DNA from: Methylobacterium sp. NEAU K
GTDB taxonomy: Bacteria; Pseudomonadota; Alphaproteobacteria; Rhizobiales; Beijerinckiaceae
Assembly: GCF_030700285.1 (NCBI RefSeq)
Contig: NZ_JAUYZJ010000019.1
Location: 45,089 to 109,088, forward strand
Direction: 5' to 3'
DNA: 64,000 bases
Positions 24,963 to 36,383 of the stretch are shown here, piece after piece (the stretch's first letter is position 1; the number at the start of each line of letters is the position of its first letter). Both the position numbers and the translations under genes were made by a program. The notes under the pieces are model-generated. The model saw nothing but the letters and a program-made list of their open reading frames with translations, was not told the origin of the DNA and ran no database searches.

Positions 24963-25277
24963 CCGTCTCCGGCAGCGGATTCGCTTAGAGCGTGGAGAAA
25001 AGCGCGCAATCACCGCGACGTCCAGCGGTCGGGATAGGCCCGCTTCGATTGCGACGGCCTGTGCCAAGGTTTCAACAACCCGCGCGCCCGAATATCGGCC
25101 GCGCGGGCTCCGGGCCCGAGCATGCCACACCCGCCCGGAGCACGCTCTACATCATTGTTATCGCATGATATTTTCGGAAACCGGGTTTCCATTTTTCCGC
25201 ATCATGCTCTATGGGCCGATGCATGGCGGCCAGGACAAGGCCGCAGGAGCCTGCCCCGTGCACGACCGGAACCCGCC
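24963..25277. other. 315-bp divergent control region between Hpt gene and kinase operon
   Basis: The region separates the leftward Hpt gene from the rightward histidine-kinase/NtrC operon. Around 25150-25210 it becomes A+T-rich and contains the nested palindrome listed separately. I did not find a convincing sigma-54 promoter (GG-N10-GC with TGGCAC/TTGC context) or a small gene. Confidence 0.4.
25163..25207. promoter_or_regulatory. Nested palindromic candidate operator upstream of kinase/NtrC operon
   Basis: An outer inverted repeat (GCATGAT at 25163-25169, ATCATGC at 25201-25207) encloses an inner perfect one (GGAAACC at 25176-25182, GGTTTCC at 25184-25190, one base between). The site is about 70-115 bp before the kinase start, a usual distance for an upstream activator or autoregulatory site. 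Either the NtrC-type regulator or another dimeric protein could bind. Confidence 0.45.
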
Positions 25278-26725
25278 GTGACGGCCTATAGCCTGCGCGC
25301 CCGGCTCTTGGCCCTATGGATCCTGTTGCTGGCTTCGGCGGCAGCCACGGCCTACCTGATGTTCGGCTTCTACAGCCAGTCCACGGCCGTCCAGGTCGCC
25401 CAGACGGAGGTTGCCGTCGGGCGGGCCTGCCGCGAGATCATCGACCGATACGCCGCGCGGGTCCGCGGCGGCCGCGGACACATCGCCGACAGCGACCTCG
25501 TCGACGTCGTCCGGGCGGCGCTGGCCGGCGCTGCCGGTATCGAGGGGGGAATCTGGCGCGCCGCAACCGGGCCGGTCGCCTACGCCTATCCGACCTACGA
25601 GGGCACGGGCCCGAAGACCGACCTCCCCGAGGCGGAACGCGACACGATCGCCACCGTGAACGCCGAGGCCTTGCGGGTCGACCATGCGATGTCCGTCCGC
25701 CGCCCGGGCCGCACGCAGGTGCTCCTGCTCCAGGGCTGCCCCCTGCACGGAACCGAATCGGGACTGACCGCCTGGACCATGGGTCGTGCGCACGTCAACG
25801 ACGGCCCGGCCTACACGCGATTCCTGGCGGGGCTGGGCTTTCTCGCCGTGACCGTCCTCGGCTCGGCGGCCTTTCTGGGGTGGTTCCTGTACGGGTTCTC
25901 GGGGCGGATCGCCCGGCTGGAGGCCGCCCTGGCGGCGCCGCGCGCGGACGGCGAGGACCTTCCGCGCCTGGAGCGCACCGGCGAGCGCGAACTCGACCGG
26001 CTGGTGGATGCCCTCAACGCCGCAGGTGGAGGGCTGCGGGATGCCCGCGCCCGGGTGGTGGCCGCCGAGCGCCTCGCCGCGGTCGGGCGGCTGGCGGCCA
26101 GCGTCGCCCACGAGATCCGCAATCCGATCGCGGCGATGCGGCTCAAGGCGGAGAACGCCCTGGTCAGCGGCGACCCGAACCGCGCCGCGGTGGCGCTGGG
26201 GACCGTGCTCGTCCAGATCGCCCGGGTCGACCAACTGTTACGCGACCTCCTCAACCTGACGCAGGCGCGCACCCTGACCCGCGCGCCCACCGAGATCGCC
26301 CCGCTGCTGGCGGATTGCGCGCGCCTGCACGAGGATCTCGCGGCCGGCCACGCCGTCCAGCTCGATATCGAGGCCGACGCCTTGGCGGATGCGGAGCGTC
26401 CGCACATCGACCGCGCGCAGGTCGCCCGCGCCCTCGACAACCTGCTGCTCAACGCAATCCAGCACACGCCGCCGGGCGGGCGGGTCCGCCTCGTTGCCGC
26501 CCGGGTGACGATCGACGGCGTGGTGCGCCTGCACCTGCGGGTCACCGATACCGGCCCCGGGGTCGCCCCCGCGATCCGCGCCAGCCTGTTCGAGCCCTTC
26601 GTCACCGGGCGTTCGGACGGGACCGGCCTCGGTCTCGCGATTGTGCGCGAGATCGCCCTGGCGCATCGCGGCGCGGTGAGGCTCATCGACGGCGTGCCCG
26701 AGACCACCTTTGTCCTGGACCTGCC

Positions 26726-26741
<16 letters not shown>
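25278..26741 (+). CDS. Membrane sensor histidine kinase (HisKA) paired with NtrC-type regulator
   Basis: The 487-residue kinase starts at GTG 25278. It has a transmembrane helix near residues 10-30 (LALWILLLASAAATAYLMF), a periplasmic sensor of about 145 residues with no named domain, a second helix near 180-205 and a HAMP-like linker. The HisKA domain has the phosphoacceptor histidine in AASVAHEIRNPIAAMRLKAENAL. A HATPase_c domain follows, with DNLLLNAIQHTPPGG (N-box), VTDTGPGV (G1) and GTGLGLAIVREI (G2). It overlaps the regulator gene by 16 bp, so they form a cognate pair. A cysteine pair (Cys in GRACREI and GCPLHG) in the periplasmic part could be redox-active; this is speculation. Confidence 0.88.
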
Positions 26742-28129
<1,388 letters not shown>

Positions 28130-28275
28130 CCTGCTCAGCCACAAGGGAATCGCACCGGTCCGGGCTTGTTCGATCGCGTTGCGGGAACCGATGCGGCGGA
28201 TGGGCGTCAAGCTCGTCGCGTGCCAAGCCTGCTAGGGCCCGGCCGCTTCGAGGCTCGCTCGGGGGACGGGGCAGG

Positions 28276-29601
28276 ATGGACAGGAACGACACCGGAGCAA
28301 CGGCGCGCGGCGCCTCCGTCCGGGCTCCCTCCACCAAGGCCCTGCGCGGCCTCGACGCCCTGAACTTCTTCCTGGCCGACGTGCGCGATGGCCTCGGTCC
28401 CTATCTCGCGATTTACCTGATCGCCGTGCGGGGCCCCGACCAAGGCTGGAACGAGGCGACCACCGGCCTCGTCATGACCATCGCGGGCATCCTGGGCCTC
28501 ATCGCGCAGACGCCGGCCGGCGCCCTCATCGACGCCACCAACCACAAGCGGGCCGTGGTGATTGGCGGCGCCATCGCGGTCACGGTGAGCTGCCTGATCC
28601 TGCCGTTCATTTCGAATTTCTACCTCGTGACGGCGACGCAATCGATCGCCCACGTGGCCGGCACGATCTTCCCGCCGGCGCTGGCCGCGATCACTCTCGG
28701 GGTGGTCGGCCCAAAACTGTTCGCCAAGCGGATCGGCCGCAACGAGGGCTTCAACCATGCCGGCAACGCGGCCTCGGCCGCGATCGCGGGCGGCTCGGCC
28801 TATTTCTTCGGGCCGATCGTGGTGTTCTGGCTGATGGGCGTGCTCGCGGCTCTGTCAATCGGGGCGATGCTGATGGTGCCGGCCGATGCCATCGACGACG
28901 ACCTCGCCCGGGGCATGACCGAGGCGGAGTCGAAGTCGCAGGAGAAGCCCTCGGGCCTCGCGACGCTTCTGCAGAACCGGGCGCTGCTGCTGTTTGCCGT
29001 GCTCTGCGCGATCTTCCACCTCGCCAACGCCGCGATGCTGACCTCGGTCGGCCAGCTCCTCACCCATCTCTCCGGCAAGGACCACGCGACCTCGCTGATC
29101 GCGGTCTGCATCGTCGCCGCCCAGTGCGTGATGGTGCCTGTGGCGATCTTCGTCGGTGCCAAGGCCGACGTGATCGGGCGCAAGCCGATCTTCCTGGCGG
29201 CCTTCGGCGTCTTGGCGCTGCGCGGTGCGCTCTATACGCTCTCGGACAACCCGTTCTGGCTGGTGGGCGTGCAGCTCCTCGACGGGGTCGGCGCCGGCGT
29301 CTATGGCGCCCTCTTCCCGATCGTGGTGGCCGACCTGACGCGGGGCGGCGGCCGCTTCAACGCGGCTCAGGGCGCCGTCGCCACGGCGCAGGGGATCGGC
29401 GCCTCGTTGAGCGCCACGCTGGCCGGGTTGATTATCGTGTCGGCCGGGTATTCCACCGCTTTCCTCGCTCTGGCGGCGATCGCCGGGCTCGGCTTCGTCC
29501 TCTACCTCACGCTGATGCCCGAGACCCGCGGCGGGGCAGCGGCCACCGGCGAGGCCGGTAGCGGCGGCGGCCTGCCCCCGGCGATGCCGGCGCGCGCCTG
29601 A
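28276..29601 (+). CDS. Major facilitator superfamily transporter
   Basis: A 441-residue inner-membrane transporter with twelve predicted helices. The loop between helices 2 and 3 reads AGALIDATNHKRAVVIGG, a variant of the MFS motif A (G-x3-D-x5-R), and the matching loop in the second half is VGAKADVIGRKPIFLAAFGVLALRG, a well-conserved copy. A cytoplasmic central loop of about 50 residues (residues 200-245) is rich in acidic and Ser/Lys residues. The substrate is unknown. The start ATG at 28276 follows GGGGCAGG. The metallophosphoesterase gene begins 25 bp after the stop, so the two are likely cotranscribed, possibly linking export or uptake of a phosphoester to its hydrolysis. Confidence 0.85.
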   Translation: MDRNDTGATARGASVRAPSTKALRGLDALNFFLADVRDGLGPYLAIYLIAVRGPDQGWNEATTGLVMTIAGILGLIAQTPAGALIDATNHKRAVVIGGAIAVTVSCLILPFISNFYLVTATQSIAHVAGTIFPPALAAITLGVVGPKLFAKRIGRNEGFNHAGNAASAAIAGGSAYFFGPIVVFWLMGVLAALSIGAMLMVPADAIDDDLARGMTEAESKSQEKPSGLATLLQNRALLLFAVLCAIFHLANAAMLTSVGQLLTHLSGKDHATSLIAVCIVAAQCVMVPVAIFVGAKADVIGRKPIFLAAFGVLALRGALYTLSDNPFWLVGVQLLDGVGAGVYGALFPIVVADLTRGGGRFNAAQGAVATAQGIGASLSATLAGLIIVSAGYSTAFLALAAIAGLGFVLYLTLMPETRGGAAATGEAGSGGGLPPAMPARA

Positions 29602-29626
29602 CCCGATCCGAAGACGGAACTGCCCG

Positions 29627-30928
29627 ATGTCCTACGCCGAACACCGCGCCGCGCCGATGCGCGAGCCGCTCGTCTTCCTGCATATCGGTGACTTGCACCT
29701 GCAGGATGCCGACGCCGCGAATGCCTGCGACCTGAACCTGATCCTCGACCAGATCGCGGCGATCTCTCCGCAAAGCCAGTTCGACTTCGTGTACCTGCCC
29801 GGCGACCTGGCGGAGAACGGCTACGCCTCCGAGTACCGCATCCTGCGGGAGGCGCTGGACCGGCATGAGAACCTGCCGCTGCGCCTGATCCCCGGCGACC
29901 ACGACCGTCAGCACGGGAGCATGGAGGATTTTCACGCCTTCTCAGCAGCCCTGGCAGACCGCCTGCCGCCGCCGATCACCTGGGACCTGGAGCAGCCGCC
30001 TCACGGCTGCCCGGAGACGTGGCCGACGCGGCCGGTCCCGCATTACTGCGCCTGCGAGGACATCCGGGGCGTCCGCTGCCTGTTCGTCGACATGGTCAGC
30101 CCGGGCTTTGGCCGGAAAGGCATCGGGCTCGATTTCCGGCTCGGACGGCCCCAGACGCAGTGGCTGAGCGAGCGGCTCACGGACGCGGCGGCGCACAAAA
30201 TTCCCTGCGCGGTGTTCATGCACGCCTATCCCGACGATCTGCGCGAGCCTGACGACCGGCTCGACATCGCCGGCCTGTTCTGGGCCACCTGCGTTCGCCT
30301 CGTGGAGATGGGCCACACCCATTACAACGAGCTCGCCCCGGACGGCCGTACACTGTATGCCGCCGCGCGCTCGGTGGGGCAGAACGAGGACGGATCGGTC
30401 GGCTACGGGGTCGCGGCGATCGACGGGCCGGTGACGAGTTGGCGGTTCCGCGCCCTCGACCGGGCCTGGCCGTTCGTGCTGATCACGAGCCCGGCCGACC
30501 GGCGCGTCGCCACGGTGCCGACGTCGCCCGAGAGCTGCGGCATGGCCGTTGACGTGCAGGGGCGGATCACCGTCCGGGCGGTCGTGCTGTCCGACGAGAC
30601 GCCACGCTACGTCCATTGCCGGATCGATACCGGGCCCTGGGTGCTGATGGAACAGCGACCGGGCTCGCGCTGCTACGAGGCGGCCCTGCCGTGGGCCGGG
30701 GATGGCCGCAGCATCCAGGTCGAGGCGGTGCACGCGCGCTGGCCGGGCCACGGCCCGGACTATGTCGACACCGACGTGATTGAGCCGGTGGTCACCGCCA
30801 CGGAGACGGCGGCATTGCCGCCGATGCCGGCGAAGCCCGGCAGCGACGCATTCCGGATCCCGGCATGGGTCCGGAAGGGCGTGCGCGGCGACCAGCTCGG
30901 GCCCAACCGCAACGGCCGAAAGTGGTGA
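29627..30928 (+). CDS. Calcineurin-like metallophosphoesterase
   Basis: This 433-residue protein has a dinuclear metal phosphoesterase core in its first 250 residues. Metal-ligand motifs in order are HIGDLHL (D-x-H), YLPGDLAENG, IPGDHD (in place of GNHD), FMHAYP and MGHTHYNE. The arrangement fits class III nucleotide-cyclase-product phosphodiesterases (CpdA/Icc type) and related phosphohydrolases. Residues 265-400 form a beta-rich domain of unknown role (VTSWRFRALDRAWPFVLITSP onward), and the end is basic. There is no signal peptide. Substrates may be cyclic nucleotides, phosphodiesters or phosphoproteins; the sequence does not decide. It follows the MFS gene by 25 bp and precedes the ArsB-like gene by 34 bp. 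Confidence 0.82.
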   Translation: MSYAEHRAAPMREPLVFLHIGDLHLQDADAANACDLNLILDQIAAISPQSQFDFVYLPGDLAENGYASEYRILREALDRHENLPLRLIPGDHDRQHGSMEDFHAFSAALADRLPPPITWDLEQPPHGCPETWPTRPVPHYCACEDIRGVRCLFVDMVSPGFGRKGIGLDFRLGRPQTQWLSERLTDAAAHKIPCAVFMHAYPDDLREPDDRLDIAGLFWATCVRLVEMGHTHYNELAPDGRTLYAAARSVGQNEDGSVGYGVAAIDGPVTSWRFRALDRAWPFVLITSPADRRVATVPTSPESCGMAVDVQGRITVRAVVLSDETPRYVHCRIDTGPWVLMEQRPGSRCYEAALPWAGDGRSIQVEAVHARWPGHGPDYVDTDVIEPVVTATETAALPPMPAKPGSDAFRIPAWVRKGVRGDQLGPNRNGRKW

Positions 30929-30962
30929 TGGTCACCACGCCTCCGGGGGGAGATTTCTAGAC

Positions 30963-32231
30963 GTGTACGCTGGACTGAGCCTGACTCCGAACCTGGCGAC
31001 CTGGGGCATTGCCGCCCTCGCCACCCTGGGCGTGATCGTGCGCCCGTTCTCCTGGCCGGAGGCGATCTGGGCGGTGCTCGGCGCCGCGCTGCTGGTCGTG
31101 CTCGGCCTGCTGCCCTGGCAGGTGGCGCTCGACGGCGTCGCCAAGGGCACCGACGTCTACCTGTTCCTCGTCGGCATGATGCTGCTCGCCGAGATCGCCC
31201 GGAAGGAGGGGCTGTTCGACTGGCTCGCGGGCCTCGCCGTCCGGGCCGCGAAAGGGTCGCCCACTCGGCTGTTCCTGCTGATCTACTGCGTCGGCACCGT
31301 GGTGACGGTGTTCCTGTCCAACGATGCCTGCGCGGTGGTGCTGACACCGGCCGTCTACGCGGCCGCCAAGGCCGCCGATGCGGAGCCTCTGCCCTACCTG
31401 TTCATCTGCGCCTTCATCGCGAACGCGGCGAGCTTCGTGCTGCCGATCTCGAACCCGGCCAACCTGGTGGTGTTCGCCACCGACATGCCGCCGCTGGGCC
31501 AGTGGCTGGCGACCTTCGCGCTGCCCTCGGCGCTCGCCATCGTGGCCACCTACGCGGTGCTGCGCCTCACCCAGAACGGCCGGCTGAAGGGCCAGACGAT
31601 CAAAGCGGAGGTCGAGACCCCGAGCCTGGGTCTCGGCGGCAAGGTCGCCGGGCTGGGCATCATCGCCACCGCGGGCGCGCTGATCTGGGCCTCGGCGGCG
31701 GGTATCGAGCTGGGCCTGCCGACCTTCGTGGCCGGCCTCGCCACGACCCTTCTGGTGGTGGCGCTCAACCGCGGCGGCCTCGTCGAGGTCGCCAAGGACG
31801 TCTCCTGGGCGGTTCTGCCGCTGGTGGCCGGCCTGTTCGTGCTGGTGGAGGCCCTGGAGAAGACCGGCGTGCTCGCGATGCTGGCCGGGGCCCTGAAGGG
31901 CTACGCGAACGCGGACCCTGCCGTCACGGCCTGGTCCGGGGGCGCCCTGGTCGCCTTTGGGACGAACCTCGTGAACAACCTGCCGGCGGGGCTGCTCGCC
32001 GGCGCCGCGGTCCAGGCCGCCGAGGTTTCCCACAAGGTGGCCGGCGCGATCCTGATCGGTGTCGATCTCGGGCCGAACCTGTCGGTGACCGGGTCGCTCG
32101 CCACGATCCTGTGGCTCACGGCGATCCGGCGCGAGGGCGAGGACGTGTCCGCGTGGCAGTTCCTCAAGCTCGGCATTCTGGTGATGCCGCCCGCACTCGC
32201 ACTCGCACTCGGCGCCCTGCTGCTCGTCTGA
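30963..32231 (+). CDS. ArsB-like transporter (ion-transporter superfamily)
   Basis: A 422-residue inner-membrane protein of the ArsB/NhaD branch with about eleven hydrophobic segments. ArsB proteins expel arsenite or antimonite. Diagnostic segments are YLFLVGMMLLAEIARKEGLFDWLA, YCVGTVVTVFLSNDACAVVLTPAV and, in the second half, FGTNLVNNLPAGLLAGAA followed by GVDLGPNLSVTGSLATILWL. No arsR, arsC or arsA is adjacent, so arsenic as substrate is uncertain and organic anions remain possible. The start is a GTG at 30963, with GGGGGGAG twelve bases upstream; the frame extends further upstream over the metallophosphoesterase gene without similarity. Confidence 0.84.
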   Translation: MYAGLSLTPNLATWGIAALATLGVIVRPFSWPEAIWAVLGAALLVVLGLLPWQVALDGVAKGTDVYLFLVGMMLLAEIARKEGLFDWLAGLAVRAAKGSPTRLFLLIYCVGTVVTVFLSNDACAVVLTPAVYAAAKAADAEPLPYLFICAFIANAASFVLPISNPANLVVFATDMPPLGQWLATFALPSALAIVATYAVLRLTQNGRLKGQTIKAEVETPSLGLGGKVAGLGIIATAGALIWASAAGIELGLPTFVAGLATTLLVVALNRGGLVEVAKDVSWAVLPLVAGLFVLVEALEKTGVLAMLAGALKGYANADPAVTAWSGGALVAFGTNLVNNLPAGLLAGAAVQAAEVSHKVAGAILIGVDLGPNLSVTGSLATILWLTAIRREGEDVSAWQFLKLGILVMPPALALALGALLLV

Positions 32232-32318
32232 GGCCTCGTTCCGAACGGTGGTTCCCGTTCGGAACACGACGATGCGCAACGATACCGTCTGGCCCCCACT
32301 CACCCGGAGACCACGCCC

Positions 32319-33254
32319 TTGAACGCCGCCCTGCTCTATCCCTTCATCCTCGTGGCCGGGGCGCTTCAGGCGCTGGGCAACTCGATGAATGCGCGCCTGA
32401 GGGATGCGCTGGTCAATCCCTGGCTGGCGGCGACCTATTCCTTCGTACCGATCGTGATCGTGTTCGTCGTCCTGTTCTTCACGATGCCGACGCCGCTGCC
32501 GACGCTCCAGACCCTGGGATCGATGCCCTGGTACGCGCCGCTGGGCGGCGTGGCCGGCGCGGTGGCGGTGTTCGGCGGCCTCGCCTTCGTCGACAAGGTC
32601 GGGGCGGGCCCGTTCAACGGCCTGACGATCACCGCGAACATCCTGACCTCGCTGGCCCTCGACAGCCTGGGGCTGTTCGGCCTCAAGGCCGGCGGGTTCA
32701 AGCCGATGCCCTGGCTCGGAGGCCTCCTGATGGTCGTCGGCATCGTGTTCATCGCGCGGGCCAGCGGCGGCGAGACCGACGATGGGACAGCCGAGGACAG
32801 CGGCGGCTGGATGGCCAAGCTGCTCTACCCGTTCATCCTGGTCGCGGGCTCCCTCCAGGCGGTCGGCGTGGTGCTCAACGCGCAGCTGCGCGGGGCACTG
32901 GTGAACCCATGGCTCGCCGCCACGGTCTCGTTCATCCCCGTGGCGCTGGTGTTTCTGTTCGTCTTCCTGATCCGCCCGACGCCGCTACCGATCCGGGCGG
33001 ACGTGGCCCGCGTGCCGTGGTGGGGGGCGCTCGGCGGCATCGCCGGAGCGGTGGCCGTGTTCGCCGGACTGCTGTTCGTCGACAAGGTCGGCGCCGGGGC
33101 CTTCAACGGCCTGCTGATCACCGCGAACCTGTTCACCTCCATCGCCATCGATCATTTCGGCTGGCTCGGGATGAAGCGCTGCCGCGCCGGGATCGGCCGC
33201 CTGATCGGCGCCGTCCTGATGGCCGGAGGCATCGTGCTGATCTCGGTGTTCTGA
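32319..33254 (+). CDS. DMT_YdcZ (DUF606) membrane protein, tandem double-domain form
   Basis: The 311-residue protein is an internal duplication of a five-helix, roughly 145-residue YdcZ unit. Repeat 1 starts LLYPFILVAGALQALGNSMNARLRDALVNPWLAATYSF and repeat 2 (near residue 168) starts LLYPFILVAGSLQAVGVVLNAQLRGALVNPWLAATVSF. Later blocks FVDKVGAGPFNGLTITANILTS and FVDKVGAGAFNGLLITANLFTS match equally well. YdcZ units normally occur as single five-helix proteins, often as two separate genes that pair; here the pair is fused by a short acidic linker (GGETDDGTAEDSGG). The linker and even helix number suggest both halves insert in opposite or paired orientation. Start is a TTG at 32319. Substrate unknown. 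Confidence 0.83.
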   Translation: MNAALLYPFILVAGALQALGNSMNARLRDALVNPWLAATYSFVPIVIVFVVLFFTMPTPLPTLQTLGSMPWYAPLGGVAGAVAVFGGLAFVDKVGAGPFNGLTITANILTSLALDSLGLFGLKAGGFKPMPWLGGLLMVVGIVFIARASGGETDDGTAEDSGGWMAKLLYPFILVAGSLQAVGVVLNAQLRGALVNPWLAATVSFIPVALVFLFVFLIRPTPLPIRADVARVPWWGALGGIAGAVAVFAGLLFVDKVGAGAFNGLLITANLFTSIAIDHFGWLGMKRCRAGIGRLIGAVLMAGGIVLISVF

Positions 33255-33279
33255 CGGCGCAGGGCCATGGCGCCCGTGG

Positions 33280-33318
33280 GCGGAGGAGGCTCGCTTCACC
33301 GCGGTGAGCCTCCTCCGC
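33280..33318 (+). terminator. Long stem-loop after the YdcZ-type gene
   Basis: GCGGAGGAGGCTC (33280-33292) and its exact complement GAGCCTCCTCCGC (33306-33318) form a 13-bp stem with a 13-base loop, 25 bp after the transporter stop codon. No T-run follows immediately, so it may act as a rho-independent terminator of the GC-rich type or as an mRNA end-stabilising hairpin. It marks the boundary between core-like sequence and the lower-GC stretch. Confidence 0.6.
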
Positions 33319-33502
33319 GATCGCGTATTCGGATATGGAAATTTTAGGTCTAACCTTCGATTTCAAATTGCAGAATTCGAACTATACGCCTTTCGAGACG
33401 ACCGAAGCCTGGAAAAACGTATTCTACGCCTTATTGGTATCTCGGTGATCCGATGGCGCCCGACCCTTAGAGTCTCACGACACAGAGCTCGACAGGCGTC
33501 TC

Positions 33503-34525
33503 ATGCCACCCCGTCACCTCCCGGTTCTCGATGGCTGGCGCGGCTGCGCGATCCTGCTGGTGCTCGTCGGCCATTTCGGGACGACCCGGTGGATCAACCT
33601 GGGCCGCTTCGGCGTGGAGCTGTTCTTCGTCCTGAGCGGGCGATTGATGGCCGAAATCCTGTTCGAGCGCGCAACACCGATCAAGACGTTTTTTATTCGC
33701 CGAGCCGCGCGAATCTATCCGGCGCTGATCTTTTTCATACTGTCGATGATTGCGCTCCACTTCGCTCAGGGCGACGGGCAGCATATCTATGGCTACGTCT
33801 CGGCCCTGTCATTGACTTACAACTACTACCACATCTGGTTTCCAGAGGTCCCGATCGTCGACCACGTCTGGTCTCTGTGCGTCGAAGAGCATACTTACAT
33901 CCTGCTCGGGATCGTCGCTTTGCTCTGGCGGCGGTTTCAGTTTCCCGTGTTCCAGGTGATCGCCGGACTGGCCGCATTGGCCTGCCTCGACGGGCTCGTT
34001 TCCAGCGCGATCGGGCAGGACTATACAATCGTGTATTGGCGAAGCGATGTGCGAGCAGCATCGATCCTCTTCGGTGCGGCAGCCTACTTACGCATCCGCC
34101 AAAGTGAAGCGACAGGGAGATATCCGGCTTTCTTGCCCGCACTCCTCTTGCCGATCAGCTTGCTCTTGAACTTGAACGTGGTGCCCGATCAGCTGAAATA
34201 CAGCCTCGGCTCACTGCTTCTGGCGGTCTCAGTGGCGTTGATACCCAGCGCTCCGGCGTTCCTGCGCAAGCGTCTCGTCTCGACCCCACTCGTTTTGTTC
34301 GGGCTCTGGTCGTATTCGATCTATTTGTGGCAGCAACCGTTCTACGTTCTGCACGAGAGCCTGAACGACGGCATCAGCAAGGCCCTCGTCGTACCGGCCA
34401 TCACGACGGGAATTCTGAGCCTTCTCCTGATCGAGCGCCCCCTGCGAGAATACCTGAACCGCATATTGGCCGGATCGATGACGAACCGGAAGGAGGGCGT
34501 ATCCAAATCGTACGCGACGCCCTGA
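33503..34525 (+). CDS. Acyltransferase-3 (OafA/YrhL-like) membrane acyltransferase
   Basis: This 340-residue polytopic enzyme of the acyltransferase-3 family transfers acetyl or other acyl groups to exopolysaccharide, O-antigen or Nod-factor-like glycans at the inner membrane. The N-terminal segment HLPVLDGWRGCAILLVLVGHFG contains the conserved Arg and His, and FGVELFFVLSGRLMAEILFER is the next conserved block. About nine hydrophobic segments follow, with VWSLCVEEHTYILLG in the middle. The gene and its flanks have clearly lower GC and more mixed codon use than neighbours, which suggests horizontal acquisition. No glycan-biosynthesis genes are adjacent. The start ATG at 33503 is weakly supported by a ribosome-binding site. 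Confidence 0.87.
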   Translation: MPPRHLPVLDGWRGCAILLVLVGHFGTTRWINLGRFGVELFFVLSGRLMAEILFERATPIKTFFIRRAARIYPALIFFILSMIALHFAQGDGQHIYGYVSALSLTYNYYHIWFPEVPIVDHVWSLCVEEHTYILLGIVALLWRRFQFPVFQVIAGLAALACLDGLVSSAIGQDYTIVYWRSDVRAASILFGAAAYLRIRQSEATGRYPAFLPALLLPISLLLNLNVVPDQLKYSLGSLLLAVSVALIPSAPAFLRKRLVSTPLVLFGLWSYSIYLWQQPFYVLHESLNDGISKALVVPAITTGILSLLLIERPLREYLNRILAGSMTNRKEGVSKSYATP

Positions 34526-34856
34526 GACGCCATAGCGATTGAACGCGAGCGATCGAAGGCGAACAGCTCACGGGAATGCAAGACGCTCCTTCGAGCAGTA
34601 CCTTGGGCGACAGCTATGCCGCGCCTTCCGACCTCTCGAAAGATCTGCGATCACACGGATCGCCCCCACCCCGGTGGTCTGGCTGCCGCCGAGTGCTTTG
34701 TCTATGCCATTTCGACTGATCTAATATCGGCACAGAACTGTCGCAAAATATTCTGATTTATCTGAGTGTCTTTTTTCCGATCTCTCGCTTGCGGAGAACC
34801 TCGGAACAACCGCACCAGTGCCCAAGACAACCTATTATTCCGGCTACGACCAAGCC
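34526..34856. other. Lower-GC intergenic stretch without a recognisable gene
   Basis: This 331-bp segment after the acyltransferase gene is AT-richer than the chromosome average, most strongly around 34725-34780. No frame shows protein-like composition, and I see no terminator, repeat border or RNA gene. It probably belongs to the acquired segment. Confidence 0.4.
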
Positions 34857-35093
34857 CTATGTACATGGGCGCGCGGCGATCGCCAAATCTACTGGCATCG
34901 ACGCGCCGAGCTTCGTCGCCGGTACGGCCTCAGGAGGCGCCTTGCGCGAGGCGTAATAGAGGTCCACCGCGTGCCAGAACGCGCTCCGCTCCTCGACCGA
35001 GCGGCGTGCCAGGGATTGCTCAAGGATCGACATAGCGGCTCGAGCAGGCTCACTCCGCTCAAGCTCCTCAATGAGGCCGGTAAGATGCAGCAT
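34857..35093 (-). CDS. Small hypothetical protein
   Basis: A 78-residue product starting MLHLTGLIEELERSEPARAAMSIL and continuing ARRSVEERSAFWHAVDLYYASR. It is mostly helical with many charged residues, has no signal peptide or membrane helix, and matches no family I know. Coding is supported by amino-acid composition (hydrophobic positions spaced as in helices), an ATG preceded by GAGGTGAGCC, and an absence of better frames. It runs opposite to the flanking acyltransferase and asparaginase genes. The last 30 residues look disordered. Confidence 0.5.
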   Translation of the reverse strand: MLHLTGLIEELERSEPARAAMSILEQSLARRSVEERSAFWHAVDLYYASRKAPPEAVPATKLGASMPVDLAIAARPCT

Positions 35094-35246
35094 GGAGGCT
35101 CACCTCTGAACGGACACCAACACGAAGAACGGCTTGGCTCGCGGAAAGGATCCCGTTTGGCTCCGACTATGCCGCACGAAACTTGCCTGAGGCGGAAGCG
35201 CGGCTACGATCTCCGCGGCGAGCCCGACTCGCGGCCCACCTCCTGA

Positions 35247-36383
<1,137 letters not shown>

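Noticed and set aside
24963..25277. Sigma-54 promoter for the kinase/NtrC operon
   Set aside because: No site has the GG and GC pair at the required spacing together with a TGGCAC/TTGC context.
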